In this document: positions 61,355-64,000 of the stretch, one piece after another
How positions within the stretch are numbered: position 1 is the stretch's first letter
Layout: the number at the start of each line of letters is the position of its first letter
Source: Flavobacterium foetidum
Lineage (GTDB): Bacteria; Bacteroidota; Bacteroidia; Flavobacteriales; Flavobacteriaceae
NCBI RefSeq assembly: GCF_004634245.1
Contig: NZ_SJTF01000009.1
Location: 1 to 64,000 of the forward strand
Direction: 5' to 3'
DNA: 64,000 nucleotides
Position numbers and translations under genes: made by a program
The notes under the pieces: model-generated
Database searches by the model: none
Seen by the model: only the letters and a program-made list of their open reading frames with translations
Told to the model about the DNA's origin: nothing

Positions 61355-62401
61355 TTATGTTTGAGAATCTAGCAACTCATGATATTTCTCCGATATAACC
61401 TTCATATTTACATCATAATTCGCATTTTCTTCTACGAATTTTCGGTTTCGGATAATAGCCTGATTTCGAGATTCGGAATTTTCAAAAGACCAGATTAATT
61501 CATTGGACAGCATTTCGATATTGTCAACTTCAATCAATTGTCCGTTTTCCCGATGCGCGATCCAGCTTCGATTTCCGGGAATATCTGAAACTATTGGGTA
61601 ACAATTGCAAGCCATTGCTTCAAACAACGATGCCGAAACGCCTTCTGTAGTTGGCATGCTGATATAGATGTTTGATTGTTGCAATAATGTAGGAAGTTCT
61701 GTATTCGGAATTCTGCCTGTAAAAATGACTTTGCTTTCTATTTGAAGTGCTATAGCTAAATTTTTTAAATATTGCAGTCGTGTTCCGTCTCCAACAATTG
61801 TCAGTGAAAAATCAATTCCTTTTTGATGTAAAATTCCAAAAGCCTTTAAGATAGAATCATGTCTATATTCTGGTTGAAGAGAGCGCGTCACAATTGCTTC
61901 AATTTTATTGGAATTATTAGTTGAAGGTGCAAAAAGAGACAAATCAATTCCTTTAGGAAGAACCAAAACTTTGTTCATATCAACTCCGGAGGCTTTCATG
62001 TGAATTGCCATGACAGGTCCCCAAGCGTGAATTAAATGCGCTTTTTTGAAAGCTTGTTGCTGAATGAATTTCTTAAAAGAATATAAAATAGATTCTTCTG
62101 GCCATAAATCGGTTCGGCCTTGTTGCGCGATGGCAATCGTTTTAGAGCCAGATATTGAGGCAAGAAAACCATAACTGGTCGTTCTTTCTGCAATAACCAT
62201 GTCTGGTTTTTCTCTTCGAATGATTTTTCGGATAGTAAGCGGAGCGAACAAATATTCTAAAATGCGTTTGAATCTCTGCGTGTTCGGAGTTTGAAGCTCC
62301 CAAGTAATGATTTCAAAATCACCAAATTCTTTCAGGCCTTTCATCCACGTTATGGCGTCGGCGCGGTAAGATTCTCCAAGAAAAAGTATTTTTCTTTTCA
62401 T
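61355..62401 (-). CDS. Family 4-type glycosyltransferase
   Basis: 348 residues, GT-B fold. The N-terminal Rossmann half has KILFLGESYRADAITWMKGL and MVIAERTTSYGFLASISG. The C-terminal half has AIVTRSLQPEYRHDSILKAF, SLTIVGDGTRL, VIFTGRIPNTELPTLLQQSNIYISMP and the acidic TTEGVSASLFEAMACNCYPIV (EX7E) motif. It would transfer a sugar from a nucleotide donor, probably to a surface polysaccharide or lipid. It stands alone between two palindromic repeats. Donor and acceptor unknown. Confidence 0.92.
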   Translation of the reverse strand: MKRKILFLGESYRADAITWMKGLKEFGDFEIITWELQTPNTQRFKRILEYLFAPLTIRKIIRREKPDMVIAERTTSYGFLASISGSKTIAIAQQGRTDLWPEESILYSFKKFIQQQAFKKAHLIHAWGPVMAIHMKASGVDMNKVLVLPKGIDLSLFAPSTNNSNKIEAIVTRSLQPEYRHDSILKAFGILHQKGIDFSLTIVGDGTRLQYLKNLAIALQIESKVIFTGRIPNTELPTLLQQSNIYISMPTTEGVSASLFEAMACNCYPIVSDIPGNRSWIAHRENGQLIEVDNIEMLSNELIWSFENSESRNQAIIRNRKFVEENANYDVNMKVISEKYHELLDSQT

Positions 62402-62422
62402 TCAATGAATACGTTTTTTGTT

Positions 62423-62509
62423 GCCACAAATTTCACAAATTTCCACAAATTAATTCGTGTCAATTCGTGTCAATTCGTGAAATTCATGTCAATTCGTGAA
62501 ATTCGTGGC
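62423..62509. repeat. Tandem and inverted GCCAC/AATTCGTG repeats
   Basis: GCCACAAATTTCAC (62423-62436) and GTGAAATTCGTGGC (62496-62509) are inverted with one mismatch. Between them AATTCGTGTC-type ten-base words repeat about four times. Confidence 0.7.
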
Positions 62510-62514
62510 TATTT

Positions 62515-63189
62515 TTATTCGTCAGTATCTAAAGCGCGATTGATAAAATCATTTAAAGGTTTAAGAGCAATTAGTTTTTTGCTCATTTTCTTTGCAAAAT
62601 CTTTTTCCAACACTTCAGAAACATTGTAAACTTGAGTGGCAGTGAAACTTTTCAGTTTTAAGAACTCAATTGCAGGATGGTCTTTTTCGTAACCACGTGG
62701 CATGCTTTTTAGAGAATTATTTTCGTTTATATCCAGATTTCCAAACTCTTTTTTAAAGTTTTTGTCGTTTAAGATTTCCTGCAAATCATCATAAAAAAAA
62801 GCGATTTCTTTACGGACTTTTTTCAGCTCATCTGAATCTGGCGAATAAAATCCGCCGGCTATAAAACTGGCGCCTTTTTCTATATGAACATAATAACCTG
62901 AGCGATTTGCACCTTTCGCACCAGACGAAAGCCAAACGCCTAAATGTGCTTTATAAGGAGACTTGTCTTTAGAAAATCGTATATCGCGATTGATTCTGAA
63001 TGTACAATCTTTAACCTCAAGTAATTCCAGCGAAGGATCAAGCGGTTTCATGACATCCAAAAAAGCGCTTACCAATTGATGATAGTCTTTTTTGAAAACC
63101 TCATATCTCTTTTTATTCTCCTGAAACCATTCTCTATTGTTGTTCTTTTTTAAATCGTCTAAAAATTGCAATGATTCTTTAGTCAGCAT
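62515..63189 (-). CDS. DUF2461 domain-containing protein
   Basis: 224 residues. LQFLDDLKKNNNREWFQENKKRYE, FRINRDIRFSKDKSPYKAHLGVWLS (cited in part) and GYYVHIEKGASFIAGGFYSPDSDELKKVR are the recognised marks of DUF2461 (TIGR02453). The function is unknown; no catalytic motif is evident. It is a cytoplasmic protein as far as can be seen and is a single gene with palindromic repeats on both sides. Confidence 0.94.
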   Translation of the reverse strand: MLTKESLQFLDDLKKNNNREWFQENKKRYEVFKKDYHQLVSAFLDVMKPLDPSLELLEVKDCTFRINRDIRFSKDKSPYKAHLGVWLSSGAKGANRSGYYVHIEKGASFIAGGFYSPDSDELKKVRKEIAFFYDDLQEILNDKNFKKEFGNLDINENNSLKSMPRGYEKDHPAIEFLKLKSFTATQVYNVSEVLEKDFAKKMSKKLIALKPLNDFINRALDTDE

Positions 63190-63240
63190 ATTCTATATTT
63201 TTGATTGCAGTTGTTTTTTTTTAAACTCGTTTTTTTAGTT

Positions 63241-63377
63241 TGCCACGAATTACACGAATTTACACTAATTTATTTTCTTATTTAGCCACAGATTAAAAGA
63301 TTTACACAGATTGAATCATTTTACTACTTTCAAATTGTGGCAAAAATAATTGGTGTAAATTCGTGAAATTCGTGGCA
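63241..63377. repeat. Inverted repeat with 30-base arms, GCCACGAATT family
   Basis: 63241-63270 (starts TGCCACGAATTACACGAATT) and 63348-63377 match as reverse complements at 28 of 30 positions, around a 77-base centre that has further GATTAAAAGATTTACACAGATT words. Confidence 0.85.
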
Positions 63378-63385
63378 AAAAAACT

Positions 63386-64000
63386 TTACAAATTAAAAAT
63401 CTTATAGGTTTGATGCGTCGATTTTACAATCGCTTCGGTTCGTTCCGGATGAGTGTCAGAAATAAAAAGCTGGCCGAAAGTTTCGCTGTTTACCATTTCA
63501 ATGATTTTGGCGACACGGGTTTCGTCCAGTTTGTCAAAAATATCATCAAATAATAAAATAGGTTTTACGCCGCTTTGTTTTTTCAAGAACTCAAACTGAG
63601 CCAGTTTCAATGCAATCAAAAAAGATTTTTGCTGTCCTTGCGACCCAAATTTTTTAATAGGATGCGAATCGATTTCAAACAACAAATCATCTTTGTGGAT
63701 TCCGACGCTAGTATAATGAAGTGCCCTGTCTTTGTTGATGTTTTCCTGTAATAGAGTCAATAAATCTTTTTCAAACAAATGGCTTTCATAAACCAATTGC
63801 ACATTTTCTGCCGATCCCGTTATTGCCTGATGGTGTACATTAAATATAGGTATAAACTGCTCTAGGAAATCTTTCCGTTTTTCAAAAATAGATTTTCCGT
63901 ATTCGTTGAGCTGTTCATTATATATAGATAAGGTGTCGTTGTCAAAAGTATGATTAAGGGCAAAATATTTCAATAAGGCATTTCGCTGGGTGATCACTTT
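63386..64000 (-). CDS. recF: DNA replication and repair protein RecF, 3' part
   Basis: 205 codons up to the window edge; the true start lies outside, and the GTG near the edge is an internal Val. The visible part has the SMC-like signature [18 protein letters not shown] and the Walker [16 protein letters not shown] followed by the D-loop, then [12 protein letters not shown]. This is the C-terminal ATPase half of RecF, which loads RecA at gaps with RecOR. The Walker A part is missing only because of the edge. Confidence 0.94.
   Translation of the reverse strand, partial: KVITQRNALLKYFALNHTFDNDTLSIYNEQLNEYGKSIFEKRKDFLEQFIPIFNVHHQAITGSAENVQLVYESHLFEKDLLTLLQENINKDRALHYTSVGIHKDDLLFEIDSHPIKKFGSQGQQKSFLIALKLAQFEFLKKQSGVKPILLFDDIFDKLDETRVAKIIEMVNSETFGQLFISDTHPERTEAIVKSTHQTYKIFNL

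Noticed and set aside
63995..63997. GTG as the recF start
   Set aside because: The fragment lacks the whole N-terminal ATPase half, so the gene continues beyond the window.

Overview
The window looks like chromosomal DNA of a Flavobacterium-type member of the Bacteroidota. The evidence is low G+C content, genes without clear Shine-Dalgarno sites, repeated TAnnTTTG -7 promoter boxes, SusC/SusD and other TonB-dependent receptors, HmuY- and DUF6607-type proteins, and short nested palindromic repeats between genes. Almost every gene has a recognisable relative. There is no CRISPR array, prophage, integrase or insertion sequence, and the only RNA gene is a tRNA-Thr cut by the left edge.

0-18 kb is mostly housekeeping and envelope genes: lipoproteins, HtpG, a lipocalin/OmpA pair, a lone ABC ATPase, an S9 peptidase, a FabH-type ketosynthase, CutC, an outer-membrane beta-barrel receptor and ArgS. 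18-28 kb is a nutrient-uptake region: a SusC/SusD pair with no enzymes beside it, then a heme-uptake locus (DUF6607 protein divergent from a TonB receptor plus HmuY-like lipoprotein) whose divergent promoters share a palindrome. 28-33 kb is a compact envelope O-acylation operon: two SGNH proteins, one with a LysM domain inserted, and an MBOAT acyltransferase.

33-43 kb holds ffh, folD, corA with a suggestive leader hairpin, a small regulon around a winged-helix protein with two matching operators, and a TPR-histidine kinase/LytTR two-component operon. 43-54 kb holds rluF, a monooxygenase-fold protein, an alpha/beta hydrolase, a zinc-ribbon family protein without cysteines, a Nif3-like protein, a toxin-antitoxin pair directly ahead of lpxK, a hybrid histidine kinase, gap, lipA and an M48 protease. 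54-64 kb holds a PH-domain protein, a DUF4184 protein, TonB, an ECF sigma factor overlapping a glycosyltransferase, a murB operon, another glycosyltransferase, a DUF2461 protein and the 3' part of recF.

From about 32.8 kb rightward the gaps repeatedly hold large inverted repeats of several sequence families; these are nearly absent from the left half. The most interesting items are the shared heme-locus palindrome, the paired ACTTTG-N5-CAAAGT operators, the corA leader, the structured element at 36.94-37.05 kb, the LysM/SGNH/MBOAT operon and the toxin-antitoxin pair fused to lpxK transcription. All functions are read from sequence; no search was run.
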